A stretch of 64,000 nt of DNA from Butyricimonas muris (GCF_046365375.1 NZ_JBKEIT010000003.1:492522-556521), one strand, 5' to 3'; counted from the stretch's first letter, positions 8,398-16,658 are shown. A program made the numbers and translations. The notes: generated from the letters alone by a model not told the origin.

Positions 8398-8686
8398 TTA
8401 TGTCCCTGAATCTACTCTTTTTGCCTTCACGTTCTTCTTTGAGGGCGATCAAACCTCTCTCTATTCCCGCTAAAATCTCTTCTTTACCGATAGTTTCTTT
8501 CTCGACCGCTTTCTTTTGGCGGCGGATATATTTCACCAAACGTTTGAGTGCTATCATATCGTTAAGTTGTTTGATATCATCTATTAACTCCTGTTTCAAG
8601 ATATTCATTTCCCCGTAAGCGATAGCGGGTTCGCTGACTTCATTTTCCGCCGGAGGGGGCATTTTGTATGTTTTCTTTTTTGCCAT
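8375..8686 (-). CDS. Antitoxin partner of the RelE/ParE-type toxin
   Basis: 103 residues from the ATG at 8686 (MAKKKTYKMPP); longer frames from an upstream ATG add an unlikely leader. The protein is highly charged and helical, with no recognisable ribbon-helix-helix or HTH motif. Its C-terminus (GKEEILAGIERGLIALKEEREGKK...ELLDEL) looks like the toxin-wrapping tail of addiction-module antitoxins (E.L.GI..GL..LKEGK). I identify it mainly by that tail and by its overlap with the toxin gene. The missing DNA-binding motif makes its autoregulation unclear. Confidence 0.65.
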   Translation of the reverse strand: MAKKKTYKMPPPAENEVSEPAIAYGEMNILKQELIDDIKQLNDMIALKRLVKYIRRQKKAVEKETIGKEEILAGIERGLIALKEEREGKKSRFRDINELLDEL

Positions 8687-8743
8687 AGTAATGATCCTAG
8701 TGGTCTTAATAATCACAAAGATACGAAATATATCCGAAAAGTG

Positions 8744-10165
8744 TTATGCTTTTTCCCGTATTACCCGGTCATAGATGTAAAGTAACACGGTTGTGCCTAA
8801 TCCTATGGCTAGAATTACCATCCAAATATTAGAGGGAGAGTATTGTTGCCAAAGGAGATCGGTCAATTCCTTGTGTCCCATGTGGAGTTGTTGCGCCACG
8901 TTGTCAAAATAGGCGTTACTGGATAACCCTTCGGGGATAGCCAAGCCTTTGGCTTCGGCGAATTGGCGGGTGATAACCACTTTGTCGGACATATTCTGGT
9001 ACACCATACCGGAGATAATCCCCGCGAAAACACTACCGATAAACACGGGAATAAAGGAGTATCCCATGTAAAGGGCTTTCTTGTCATGCGGGGCGATACG
9101 TCCGATGTATTCCGTGATCTTGGGTGAGCCTGCCATTTCTCCCAGCGAGAAGACGAGTATCGCCACGAGCGTGAAGAGTACGTTTTGGGAAAATAATGTT
9201 AATGCCATACCAATGGAACACACGAGAAAGCCTGACATCATTGATTTCAACGGTTTCATGCGCATCACGATGCTTGATACCGCGATTTGGAAAATGATGA
9301 TATACAAGGCATCGAAGTTTGTCACGAATTCGGCGTCCAATACTCCCGGCGCGGGACTGTAATTATTACTGATAAATGGAATATACTCGTGGAAAAAGTT
9401 GTAAAGTACGCTGGTATCCACCCACTGAGAGATAAACACGGGCAGCGTGAAGAATAACTGGTAATACATAGTCCAAAAACCTGCCACGATAAGCAGGAAC
9501 ACGAGAAATTTGACATCCCGTACGATGCTGAACATATTACGGAATATATCCCCGAAAGTCTTTGCCAGAGAGGTTTGTTCCACTTTTCCACGGTGAGGTT
9601 CCTTGTAAAAGAGCAGCAGAATGAAATTCAACGCGATCATCCCTGCCGAAACGTAGAACACGAGATGCGATGATCCTTTAAATAGTAATGTTACCATAGG
9701 ACCGAAGAAAGCACCGATGTTCACCATCATGTAGTAAACGCCGAATCCTATTGATGCCGTTTCATCAGTGGTTGTTTTGGCTATGGTTGCCGATATTACC
9801 GGTTTGAATAACGCGGCACCCACGGCAAGATAAAGATACATGAGAAATACTCCCGTGAATGTTGAGAACAAGGGTAAGAGGATAAATGCCGAGGTGTAAA
9901 TCACGAAAGCAAGTGCCAGTATTTTTTTGTACCCGTAACGGTCAGCAATTGCCCCGGTCAACACGGGTAGGAAGTAGAGTATTCCAGTGCCCACGCCCAT
10001 GAGGATACCTTTCTGGCTCTGCGTGAATTCCAGACCGCCCGCGTCGGAGGAACTGGTGAGGTAATTGGCAAATAGCATGAAAAATCCATACCATGCCCAA
10101 CGTTCGAATAACTCAATAGTGTTTGCCACCCAGAAGGTGCGGGGAAATTTACTGAAAAAACTCAT
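8744..10165 (-). CDS. POT/PTR-family peptide transporter
   Basis: 473 residues with about 12-14 membrane helices. POT hallmarks are visible: the proton-coupling ExxER motif in the first helix (ELFERWAWYG) and FGVYYMMVNIGAFFGP, the family's F.Y..N.G signature. It should import di- and tripeptides, or related substrates, with protons. I chose the ATG at 10165 (MSFFSKFPRTF). An upstream ATG at 10189 adds eight residues that are encoded by an intergenic repeat element and are probably not translated. It stands alone, downstream of and convergent with nothing related. Confidence 0.85.
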   Translation of the reverse strand: MSFFSKFPRTFWVANTIELFERWAWYGFFMLFANYLTSSSDAGGLEFTQSQKGILMGVGTGILYFLPVLTGAIADRYGYKKILALAFVIYTSAFILLPLFSTFTGVFLMYLYLAVGAALFKPVISATIAKTTTDETASIGFGVYYMMVNIGAFFGPMVTLLFKGSSHLVFYVSAGMIALNFILLLFYKEPHRGKVEQTSLAKTFGDIFRNMFSIVRDVKFLVFLLIVAGFWTMYYQLFFTLPVFISQWVDTSVLYNFFHEYIPFISNNYSPAPGVLDAEFVTNFDALYIIIFQIAVSSIVMRMKPLKSMMSGFLVCSIGMALTLFSQNVLFTLVAILVFSLGEMAGSPKITEYIGRIAPHDKKALYMGYSFIPVFIGSVFAGIISGMVYQNMSDKVVITRQFAEAKGLAIPEGLSSNAYFDNVAQQLHMGHKELTDLLWQQYSPSNIWMVILAIGLGTTVLLYIYDRVIREKA

Positions 10166-10172
10166 TATTTTA

Positions 10173-10291
10173 GGTTTTGCCTTCGGCAAGTTACAAGTTG
10201 CATTGGCCTTCGGCAGTTACAGGTTACAAGTTCGAAGAGATTGTCTAAACCTGTAACTGCGAAAGCAATGTAACTCGCCGTAGGCGAATTA
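10173..10291. repeat. Family-2 inverted repeat element (7-bp unit, CCTTCGGC box)
   Basis: Copies of a 7-bp unit close to RGTTRCA (AGTTACA, AGTTGCA, GGTTACA) and two GCCTTCGGC boxes on the left are mirrored on the right by CCTGTAACTGCGAAAGC and ACTCGCCGTAGGCG. The element fills the gap between the POT gene and ackA and contains the last bases of ackA. Related copies lie at 14427, 36397 and 52674. Confidence 0.75.
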
Positions 10292-11488
10292 TTTAACCAA
10301 ATTCATCGTATCTGTCGCAATAACTAATTCTTCATCGGTAGTGATGCTCATCACGATCACTTTAGAGTCAGACATGGATAACATTTTGTCTTTTCCGCGA
10401 GTGCCTTTGTTGGCAGCCGTGTCGAAATGAATACCCATGTATTCCATGTTACGGCATACTTGTTCGCGTACTTCATCGTCGTTCTCTCCGATGCCACCCG
10501 TGAATACGATCAAGTCTACGCCGTTCAGTATGGCCGCGTAACTACCCACGTATTTTTTCACGTCGTAAGAAAGAATGTCAAGAGCCAAACGGGCTTTCTC
10601 GTTACCTTCGCTTGCGGCAGTTTGCAGGTCACGACAGTCTGAAGATACCTCGGACACTCCTTGTAATCCGGATTTTTTGTTTACCAAGTCGTTTGCTTGA
10701 GCTGTGGTTAGTCCTTCTTTGTCGCAGATATACAACAATGCACCGAGGTCGAGATCACCCGTACGGGTACCCATGATCACCCCCGCGTTGGGAGTGAAGC
10801 CCATAGAGGTGTCGACGGATTTGCCTTTGTTGATAGCGGTAATGGATGAGCCGTTACCGAGGTGGCAGGTGATAATCTTTTTCTCTTCGATGTTCCAGCC
10901 TAGAATGTTGCATGCCTTTTGAGCCACGAATTTGTGAGATGTCCCGTGGAAGCCGTAACGACGTACCCGGTATTGCTCGTAATATTTGTAGGGCAGACCG
11001 TAAATGAATGCCTCTTTCGGTAGTGTCTGGTGGAACGAGGTATCGAATACGGCTACTTGCGGAACGCCCGGCAGTAGTTTTTCCATTGTCTCGATTCCGG
11101 TCAGGTTTGCCGGGTTATGCAACGGAGCCAACTCGCAGCAAGCGGCGATTTTATCTTTAGCATCTTTGTCCACGATAACGCTTTTGGCAAAGAATTCTCC
11201 CCCGTGTGCCACGCGGTGTCCCACGGCATTAATATCGGTCAGTGCCTTGATTACCCCGTGTTTCGGGTCAACAAGTGCTTTCAGAATCAAGTCAATACCG
11301 ACGGTGTGATCCTTGATCGGTTCTTCCACCACGTATTTATCTTTTCCTTCCGGTTTGTGTGTGAAGCTTCCTACCGGTAGACCGATTTTTTCTACCAATC
11401 CTTTTGCCAGTAACGTCGGCTCTCCTTCCATGTCTAACAACTGGTATTTTATGGAGGAACTACCGCAGTTTAATACTAATATGTTCAT
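10289..11488 (-). CDS. ackA: Acetate kinase
   Basis: 399 residues, the normal length. It interconverts acetyl phosphate plus ADP with acetate plus ATP. Family signatures are intact: NCGSSSIKY at the N-terminus (phosphate-binding), DTSFHQTLP, RRYGFHGTSH and HLGNGSSITAI, and the C-terminal VFTGGIGEND. Pta lies just upstream on the same strand, so the pair forms the acetate-producing ATP-yielding route. The two genes are separated by a family-1 repeat array without core rather than by the usual few bases. Confidence 0.97.
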   Translation of the reverse strand: MNILVLNCGSSSIKYQLLDMEGEPTLLAKGLVEKIGLPVGSFTHKPEGKDKYVVEEPIKDHTVGIDLILKALVDPKHGVIKALTDINAVGHRVAHGGEFFAKSVIVDKDAKDKIAACCELAPLHNPANLTGIETMEKLLPGVPQVAVFDTSFHQTLPKEAFIYGLPYKYYEQYRVRRYGFHGTSHKFVAQKACNILGWNIEEKKIITCHLGNGSSITAINKGKSVDTSMGFTPNAGVIMGTRTGDLDLGALLYICDKEGLTTAQANDLVNKKSGLQGVSEVSSDCRDLQTAASEGNEKARLALDILSYDVKKYVGSYAAILNGVDLIVFTGGIGENDDEVREQVCRNMEYMGIHFDTAANKGTRGKDKMLSMSDSKVIVMSITTDEELVIATDTMNLVK

Positions 11489-11496
11489 TATATTTG

Positions 11497-11609
11497 AATT
11501 TATAAAGTTTTTAAAGTCCGTGAAATATTTAGTTCGTAAAGTTTATAAGGTTTATAAAGTTCATAAAGTAAACTTGCTTTATGAACCTTATGAACTTTAT
11601 ACTTTATAG
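11497..11609. repeat. Family-1 inverted repeat array without core
   Basis: The 9-bp unit RGTTYRTAA runs in tandem (AGTTCGTAA, AGTTTATAA, GGTTTATAA, AGTTCATAA from about 11530) and is mirrored after a short AAACTTG centre by TTTATGAAC-CTTATGAAC units. It has the arms of the elements at 22673, 35007 and 48805 but not their ~65-bp core. It lies between pta and ackA and could form a long hairpin in their transcript. Confidence 0.75.
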
Positions 11610-11615
11610 ACTGAT

Positions 11616-12617
11616 TTATTTTGCTGCAGCTTGATTTACCGTGATAGCCACTAGGTTTACGATATCACTAACCGAACAACCTCTTGACAGGTCGTTGATT
11701 GGGGCTGCCATACCTTGTAGCACGGGTCCAACAGCTTCGATGCCTGCGATGCGTTGCACGAGTTTATAGCTGATGTTACCTACTTCGAGGCTGGGGAAGA
11801 TAAGCACGTTGGCTTTTCCGGCCACGGGACTGCCCGGGGCTTTGCTTGCACCCACGGAAGCTACCAGTGCGGCGTCTGCCTGCATTTCGCCGTCGATCAT
11901 TACGTCGGGAGCCATTGCTTTTGCCAGTTCGGTTGCTTTTACTACTTTATCTACCAGTTCGTTCTTTGCCGATCCTTTGGTGGAGAAGCTCAACATGGCC
12001 ACTCTCGGCTCGATTTTAGCGATAGCTCTTGCGGTTCCGGCAGTAGCCACGGCTATTTGAGCCAATTCTTCAGCGGTGGGGTTAGGCAACACGGCACAGT
12101 CGGCGCACACGATTAACCCGTTTTCCCCGTATTCCGGTTTGTTGGTCAACAGGAGGAAAGCCCCTGATACGACAGACATTCCCGGTAGCGTCTTCACGAT
12201 TTGTAACGCCGGGCGCAATACGTCTCCGGTAGCGTTCTTCGCTCCGGCGACTTCACCGTCTGCGTCGCCGCTTTTGATCATCAAAGTTGCCAGATAAAGC
12301 GGATCAACAACAAGTTTCAATGCTTGTTCCTTTGTCATCCCTTTACTCTTGCGGAGTTCAACCAACAAGTCGGCATAAGCCTCTTTTTTTTCGTGGTTCT
12401 CGGGATCGATGATTGTTGCTTTACCGATATTTTTTAACTCGAATTTCTCCGCCAAAGCCTTGATTTCCTCCGGTTTCCCGATTAGGATAATTTGCGCGAT
12501 ACCTTCACCCAAAAGGATATCGGCAGCTTGTAACGTACGTTCTTCGGTTCCTTCCGGAAGTACAATTCTTTTATTGCACTTCTTGGCGTTTTCTTTGATT
12601 TGTTCAAGGAGATTCAT
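11616..12617 (-). CDS. pta: Phosphate acetyltransferase
   Basis: 333 residues from the ATG at 12617 (MNLLEQIKENAKKC), preferred over an ATG 45 bp upstream that adds a leader absent from the family. This is the short, single-domain form. Conserved segments: RIVLPEG, ATGDVLRPALQIVKT, CADCAVLPNPTAEELA, LSFSTKGSA and a C-terminal RGCSVSDIVN. It makes acetyl phosphate from acetyl-CoA and phosphate for the downstream ackA product. A related but distinct family member is encoded at 47884. Confidence 0.96.
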   Translation of the reverse strand: MNLLEQIKENAKKCNKRIVLPEGTEERTLQAADILLGEGIAQIILIGKPEEIKALAEKFELKNIGKATIIDPENHEKKEAYADLLVELRKSKGMTKEQALKLVVDPLYLATLMIKSGDADGEVAGAKNATGDVLRPALQIVKTLPGMSVVSGAFLLLTNKPEYGENGLIVCADCAVLPNPTAEELAQIAVATAGTARAIAKIEPRVAMLSFSTKGSAKNELVDKVVKATELAKAMAPDVMIDGEMQADAALVASVGASKAPGSPVAGKANVLIFPSLEVGNISYKLVQRIAGIEAVGPVLQGMAAPINDLSRGCSVSDIVNLVAITVNQAAAK

Positions 12618-12749
12618 TGTCTTTATCTGTTTTGTAATTGTTATTCGCAATCGTTGCCGCAAAAGTATGAATAATTCATCAAATTACACGTGTTTTGCTA
12701 TTTATTGTTTGCAATTTTCAATGATTTTGCAAGATTGAGATTACAAAAT

Positions 12750-13205
12750 TCATGAACTCACTTTAAAGCGTACTCGTAATACTCCTTCGTTGAAATCGTG
12801 TGATATTATACGGAATGTACCGATTTCCGCCGTGTTCGTCACGTGTTCGCCGATACAGGCACATTGATCGTAATCACCGATACGGATAACGCGTACTGTA
12901 TCTACGCTTGGGTCGGGCAGGCGTTCGATGCTGATACTTGAAGGTACTTTGTCTTTCGGGTAGAAAATTTCTTCCACGTTGATGTTCTGTTGAATAATGT
13001 CGTTCACCGCTTGTTCTACCGTGGCTATATCCTCGGGAGTGGGAGAGGTGGTGAAATAATAGTCACACTTGGACTTCTTTTTCTCGATATGCGCCGAGAA
13101 AGCCCGTTCGCAATGGAAGTATTTTACCATTTGCGAGTTTAGTATGTGTTCCGCCGTGTGCATGGCAGGCGAGGAGTATACCTTGTTCGGTTCGTTGATG
13201 TTCAT
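12750..13205 (-). CDS. AlaX-like tRNA-editing domain protein
   Basis: 151 residues resembling the second additional domain of alanyl- and threonyl-tRNA synthetases, found alone. The zinc-binding motifs are present: HTAEHIL (HxxxH) near residue 17 and CACIGEHV (CxxxH) near residue 113. Free-standing AlaX proteins hydrolyse mischarged Ser- or Gly-tRNA(Ala), a proofreading role in the cytoplasm. Specificity cannot be read from the sequence. The gene is single, upstream of pta on the same strand but with a 132-bp gap. Confidence 0.8.
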   Translation of the reverse strand: MNINEPNKVYSSPAMHTAEHILNSQMVKYFHCERAFSAHIEKKKSKCDYYFTTSPTPEDIATVEQAVNDIIQQNINVEEIFYPKDKVPSSISIERLPDPSVDTVRVIRIGDYDQCACIGEHVTNTAEIGTFRIISHDFNEGVLRVRFKVSS

Positions 13206-13331
13206 GCTTTTAATATTGCAAATTTTGTAGTTTGTGATGTTCCATCGCGAATATAATTAAATAATTTACGATACGCGAATTATTTGATTACAAGTTAATA
13301 GGTCACAAGTCGGTAAAAAAATAACTGTTTC

Positions 13332-13363
13332 TTTTGGATTTATCAAAAAGATACTTACCTTTA
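13332..13363 (+). promoter_or_regulatory. Bacteroidetes-type promoter of the structured RNA
   Basis: A -33 element TTTTG (13332-13336) is followed by exactly 19 bases and a -7 element TACCTTTA (13356-13363, consensus TAnnTTTG). Transcription would begin near 13370 and run into the structured RNA candidate. No protein gene begins for another 300 bases. Confidence 0.65.
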
Positions 13364-13369
13364 CAGCGA

Positions 13370-13548
13370 GAATCAAATGTTACAACCGTTCACGGTAAAA
13401 ATACATAATGAATACCGGGGATAAGCGCGAGACACACTTAGGAAGTTTTACTTTCATAACATGATCGAATCGATACGCCTTAGACCTTATATCGGCCCTT
13501 GATATACTTCCAAACCCTCCACTCGCCATTCCCCGGTTTCTTTTTTTT
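13370..13548 (+). ncRNA. Structured RNA candidate, possibly 6S RNA
   Basis: Between a promoter and a T8 tract (13541-13548) lies a non-coding segment with a long closing structure. ACCGGGG (13414-13420) pairs with CCCCGGT (13531-13537), GCGAG (13427-13431) with CTCGC (13522-13526) and GGAAGT (13441-13446) with ACTTCC (13506-13511). An open central region and a possible inner hairpin (CGATA...TATCG) lie between. A small leader hairpin (ACCGTTCACGGT) precedes the rod. One long interrupted rod with a central open region, own promoter and intrinsic end suggests 6S RNA, which mimics an open promoter to hold RNA polymerase. The 6S identity is an inference from shape only. Confidence 0.5.
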
Positions 13549-13583
13549 AGTCTAAATCACATGTTATAATAGAATTTATTGCC

Positions 13584-13591
13584 TATCTTTG
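13584..13591 (+). promoter_or_regulatory. -7 box upstream of fabG
   Basis: TATCTTTG matches the Bacteroidetes -7 consensus. The ~80-base leader that follows contains a perfect hairpin (CGGGTA-AAAA-TACCCG, 13601-13616) and a GGGG...CCCC pairing further on. No clear -33 box is visible. Confidence 0.55.
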
Positions 13592-13676
13592 CACCTTGAG
13601 CGGGTAAAAATACCCGTGGGGAAGAATCCCTTTTGGGTGTGTCCCCTTTAATTTAGGTTTAAATAAAACTGTAATT

Positions 13677-14423
13677 ATGAAGTTATTAGAAGGAAAAACA
13701 GCCATTGTAACCGGGGCATCAAGAGGTATCGGTAAAGCTGTGGCAATGGAGTTTGCCAGACAAGGCGCTAATATTGCTTTTACCGACTTAAGGTATGACG
13801 AAATCGCACAAGAGACAGAGAAAGAGATTGCTGCCTTGGGCGTGAAAGCGAAAATGTACGCTTCCAACGCTGCCGATTTTGCTGCTACAAGTGCTACCGT
13901 GGACGAGATTGTTAAAGAATTCGGACGAATTGACATACTTGTAAATAATGCCGGAATCACGAAAGATACTTTGTTAATGCGCATGAGCGAAGAACAATGG
14001 GATGCCGTGATTAACGTGAACCTCAAATCCGTGTTCAATTTCACGAAAGCCGTTTCTGCCGTCATGTTACGCCAGAAATCGGGTTCTATTATCAGCATGA
14101 GTTCCGTGGTGGGAGTAAGCGGTAACGCCGGACAGGCTAACTATGCCGCTTCCAAGGCAGGTATCATCGGCTTCACCAAGAGCGTGGCGAAAGAATTAGG
14201 TTCTCGCAACATCCGTGCTAACGCCGTGGCTCCGGGATTTATCATCACGGACATGACCGCTCAATTGTCCGAGGACGTGCGGAAAGAATGGGCTGCTAAA
14301 ATTCCATTGAAAAGAGGCGGAACGCCGGAAGATATCGCTAAAGTATGCGTGTTCCTCGCTTCCGATTTGTCCTCTTACGTGACAGGACAGACCATCCACG
14401 TTTGCGGTGGAATGAATATGTAG
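13677..14423 (+). CDS. fabG: 3-oxoacyl-ACP reductase
   Basis: 248 residues, a classical short-chain dehydrogenase. The NADPH-binding GASRGIG is at 13-19, NNAG at 90-93, and the catalytic triad is Ser143, Tyr156 and Lys160 in the correct spacing (SMSSVVG, YAASK). Length and sequence fit FabG, which reduces 3-ketoacyl-ACP in fatty-acid elongation. It is monocistronic here, with a promoter upstream and a repeat-derived terminator directly after. A different SDR substrate cannot be wholly excluded, as other fab genes are absent from the window. Confidence 0.9.
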   Translation: MKLLEGKTAIVTGASRGIGKAVAMEFARQGANIAFTDLRYDEIAQETEKEIAALGVKAKMYASNAADFAATSATVDEIVKEFGRIDILVNNAGITKDTLLMRMSEEQWDAVINVNLKSVFNFTKAVSAVMLRQKSGSIISMSSVVGVSGNAGQANYAASKAGIIGFTKSVAKELGSRNIRANAVAPGFIITDMTAQLSEDVRKEWAAKIPLKRGGTPEDIAKVCVFLASDLSSYVTGQTIHVCGGMNM

Positions 14424-14426
14424 ACA

Positions 14427-14496
14427 TCGCCGAAGGCGAGTTACAAGTTGCAGGTTATCAGGTTACAAGTTGTACCTGTAGCCTGCAACTTTTTTA
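14427..14496. repeat. Family-2 element acting as fabG terminator
   Basis: It begins four bases after the fabG stop with CGCCGAAGGCG, then RGTTRCA-type 7-bp units. AAGTTGCAGG on the left pairs with CCTGCAACTT on the right, with CAGGT/ACCTG inside, and the right arm runs straight into T6. An intergenic repeat here doubles as an intrinsic terminator. Confidence 0.7.
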
Positions 14497-14812
14497 TGAC
14501 AGGAATGTATGTGGCAAAATCACCGAATCACTCCACGTACATGTACCAACTACCGGAAAAATCAACTTGATTTTCCCCGGCGAAAAAGATATACACGTGG
14601 ATTATGTGGTATATTAGAACTCGGACAGAATTCGAAGGTGATTCTATAGTGATACAGTTGTGTGTACTGATTATGTCGGATTCCGTACGGGACATCGGTT
14701 ACCTGAAGGTGTGTTTATGTCTTAAATAGATGTGTTTGTGAAAACACGTGTGCTCTTTATGAAATATGGTTGGAAAAGGGTAAAGCGGAAAGTATCTTTG
14801 TATTGAATAATA
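14497..14812 (+). promoter_or_regulatory. Gene-free gap with an outward promoter at 14770-14800
   Basis: I see no credible gene in this gap; short frames here lack starts, conserved motifs or sensible length. At its right end TTG (14770-14772), 20 bases, and TATCTTTG (14793-14800) form a near-consensus plus-strand promoter. Transcription from it would start near 14807, pass through the hairpin at 14813 and run antisense to the 3' end of the M56 gene. Confidence 0.45.
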
Positions 14813-14840
14813 AGAAATGGGACGGGAACGTCCCATTTCT
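14813..14840 (-). terminator. Terminator of the BlaI/M56 operon
   Basis: A perfect 12-bp stem (AGAAATGGGACG, 14813-14824, with its complement at 14829-14840) and a four-base loop lie 16 bp after the M56 stop. On the minus strand the stem is followed by TTATTATT. Confidence 0.75.
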
Positions 14841-14855
14841 CACTTTGTGTGATTA

Positions 14856-16655
14856 TTATTGTGCTTTTTTCATGTGGATGGAAAGGTTCGGGGCGGTTTT
14901 GATTTTTACTTTTTTCATACCGGGAGCGGTAACGGTAAGTTTATCGTTTTTCCCGGTGACAAGTAAAAATTTACCGTCCTTGTCTGTATTTGTTTGAACT
15001 CCTTGAGTCGAAACAGTTGCTCCTGCAATCGGGTTACCGTCTTGGTCCAGAATTGTACCTGATGCTTCTATTACGGAGGGGCTGGTTACAACTTTAACCT
15101 CAGACATTCTGAGACGAAAATGAGGATGTTCGTCTTGCTTTGTAACGCTAAAATAACTTTCTCCCTGTAACTGAATCTCTCTTCCGTTTGGTTGAATTTC
15201 TTGAGAAACAAGATCCGTTTGTGATGATAGTTTCACCTTTGTTCCGTCTGCAAGAGTAATTATTGAGTCTTGAGCAGATAAAACATATATCGGGGAAAAT
15301 GTGATAAAATCTTTTACTAACTCGACGTTGACAACTCCGTGCCTGCCTTTCTCGCCATAAACGGAAGTGGCAGCTTTATCTTTGAGAATGGTTATTGATT
15401 TGACTATTTGGGGAGGAAGCGAGCGGAATGCTTTCTGATCTACTTCTTGTCCCTCTACAATAAATAAAGGTGTGTCAAGGGATTCGTCACTGATACGGCT
15501 TGATATGATATACGTCCCCCCATCGATAACGGTATCCCTAATTAACACGCGTGAAGAGCGGGAGAGGGTATCCTTGCGAATCGTGAGTGTAACCAAGGAG
15601 TCGTTGGAGGAGGTGGTGGTAATGTAAATCACACCATCTTTTGCAGAGGTCTTCACGGTCGTCTTGGTTGTCAGAGAGTCTTGTTCCGGAACGGGATTAT
15701 TTGCCGCTTTTGTTTCCAGAATTGAAGTAAAATCATTAACTTTGATTGCTGAAATCTCGTTTAGTTCACCGGAGATTTCGGGACGGGCGAAAGCGGTTAA
15801 GGCGATTACCGCCAATGGAAGTACATACAGGTACTTTGCACGAGCCCACGGACTGGATTTTTCTTTTAACATCATAGTGATTCGTTTTTTAAGTTTACTG
15901 TGATTAAAGCTGTTGGCCATAGAGTAGAGCCTTGTGCCGACAGCTTTTTTTATTAATAATAATTGATATTGTTTCGCGTTGATGCCTTGGCGGATAACCG
16001 AGTCGTCAGCCTCGTATTCGTGAATGGTCTGCAATTCCTGTTTAAGCAGCCAAGAGGCGGGGTTGAACCATTGGAAACAGATACAAAGGTCTGAAATCAA
16101 CAAGTCAACGGAATGGCGGTTACGTATATGCGCCATTTCGTGAGCGAGGATTTCCTTGCTATTCTCTGTCAGATCTTTTTCCGAGATCACGATGTATTTC
16201 ATCCAGCTGAAGGGGGCGATATCTTTGTCGTGTACAGCCAATATAGTCCCTTTTTCCAACTTTTCTTTCCGTCCGCGGCGTACCAGACAGAGCATGTGTG
16301 CGAGCGAGTATGCGGTACGTCCGAAAAAGAAAAGAATCCCGAGAAAGTAAACCAGCAGAGCGAGCAGTATCCACACGGGGATGGATGGTGTTACCACAGC
16401 GGCTGACGTGGTCTGTATAACATCGTCAACCTGCATGATGTATTGCTCGAAGTTTACAAGAGTTTGCTGAATCTCGGTATTATCGTGAATGGTTATTTCA
16501 CAGAAGGGGATAACAAGGGATAAAACCAGTATGCCGCATAGAGCGAGCCGGTTGAAACGGTGAAATGTTTCTTTGCTGAGCAGCAACCTGTAAAACAGAT
16601 AAAATGCTGTCAAACAAACGGATGCTTTCAGTATGTAGACGAAAAAAGTTCCCAT
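14856..16655 (-). CDS. BlaR1/MecR1-type M56 protease with plug-, FecR- and CarboxypepD_reg-like segments
   Basis: 599 residues. The N-terminal half is a membrane protease: several helices, HEMAH zinc motif at 172-176 within the M56 context (EILAHEMAHIRNRHSVD), and a further helix at ~274-291. BlaR1-type proteases cleave the BlaI-type repressor encoded upstream. The periplasmic half is unusual. Residues ~396-447 resemble a TonB-receptor plug (FIVEGQEV...SITILKDKAATSVYG...GVVNVE). Residues ~462-525 resemble a FecR domain (LADGTKVKLSSQ...LQGESYFSV...HPHF). Residues ~531-595 are a CarboxypepD_reg-like fold (GTILDQDGNPIAGATV). No penicillin-binding sensor domain is present, so the signal is probably not a beta-lactam. 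Last gene of a two-gene operon. Confidence 0.88.
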   Translation of the reverse strand: MGTFFVYILKASVCLTAFYLFYRLLLSKETFHRFNRLALCGILVLSLVIPFCEITIHDNTEIQQTLVNFEQYIMQVDDVIQTTSAAVVTPSIPVWILLALLVYFLGILFFFGRTAYSLAHMLCLVRRGRKEKLEKGTILAVHDKDIAPFSWMKYIVISEKDLTENSKEILAHEMAHIRNRHSVDLLISDLCICFQWFNPASWLLKQELQTIHEYEADDSVIRQGINAKQYQLLLIKKAVGTRLYSMANSFNHSKLKKRITMMLKEKSSPWARAKYLYVLPLAVIALTAFARPEISGELNEISAIKVNDFTSILETKAANNPVPEQDSLTTKTTVKTSAKDGVIYITTTSSNDSLVTLTIRKDTLSRSSRVLIRDTVIDGGTYIISSRISDESLDTPLFIVEGQEVDQKAFRSLPPQIVKSITILKDKAATSVYGEKGRHGVVNVELVKDFITFSPIYVLSAQDSIITLADGTKVKLSSQTDLVSQEIQPNGREIQLQGESYFSVTKQDEHPHFRLRMSEVKVVTSPSVIEASGTILDQDGNPIAGATVSTQGVQTNTDKDGKFLLVTGKNDKLTVTAPGMKKVKIKTAPNLSIHMKKAQ

Positions 16656-16658
16656 AAG

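Noticed and set aside
14345..14617. A 90-codon frame starting inside fabG and running past it
   Set aside because: It overlaps fabG out of frame, crosses a repeat-derived terminator, and shows no recognised motif. A decayed gene end cannot be fully excluded for its last ~25 codons.
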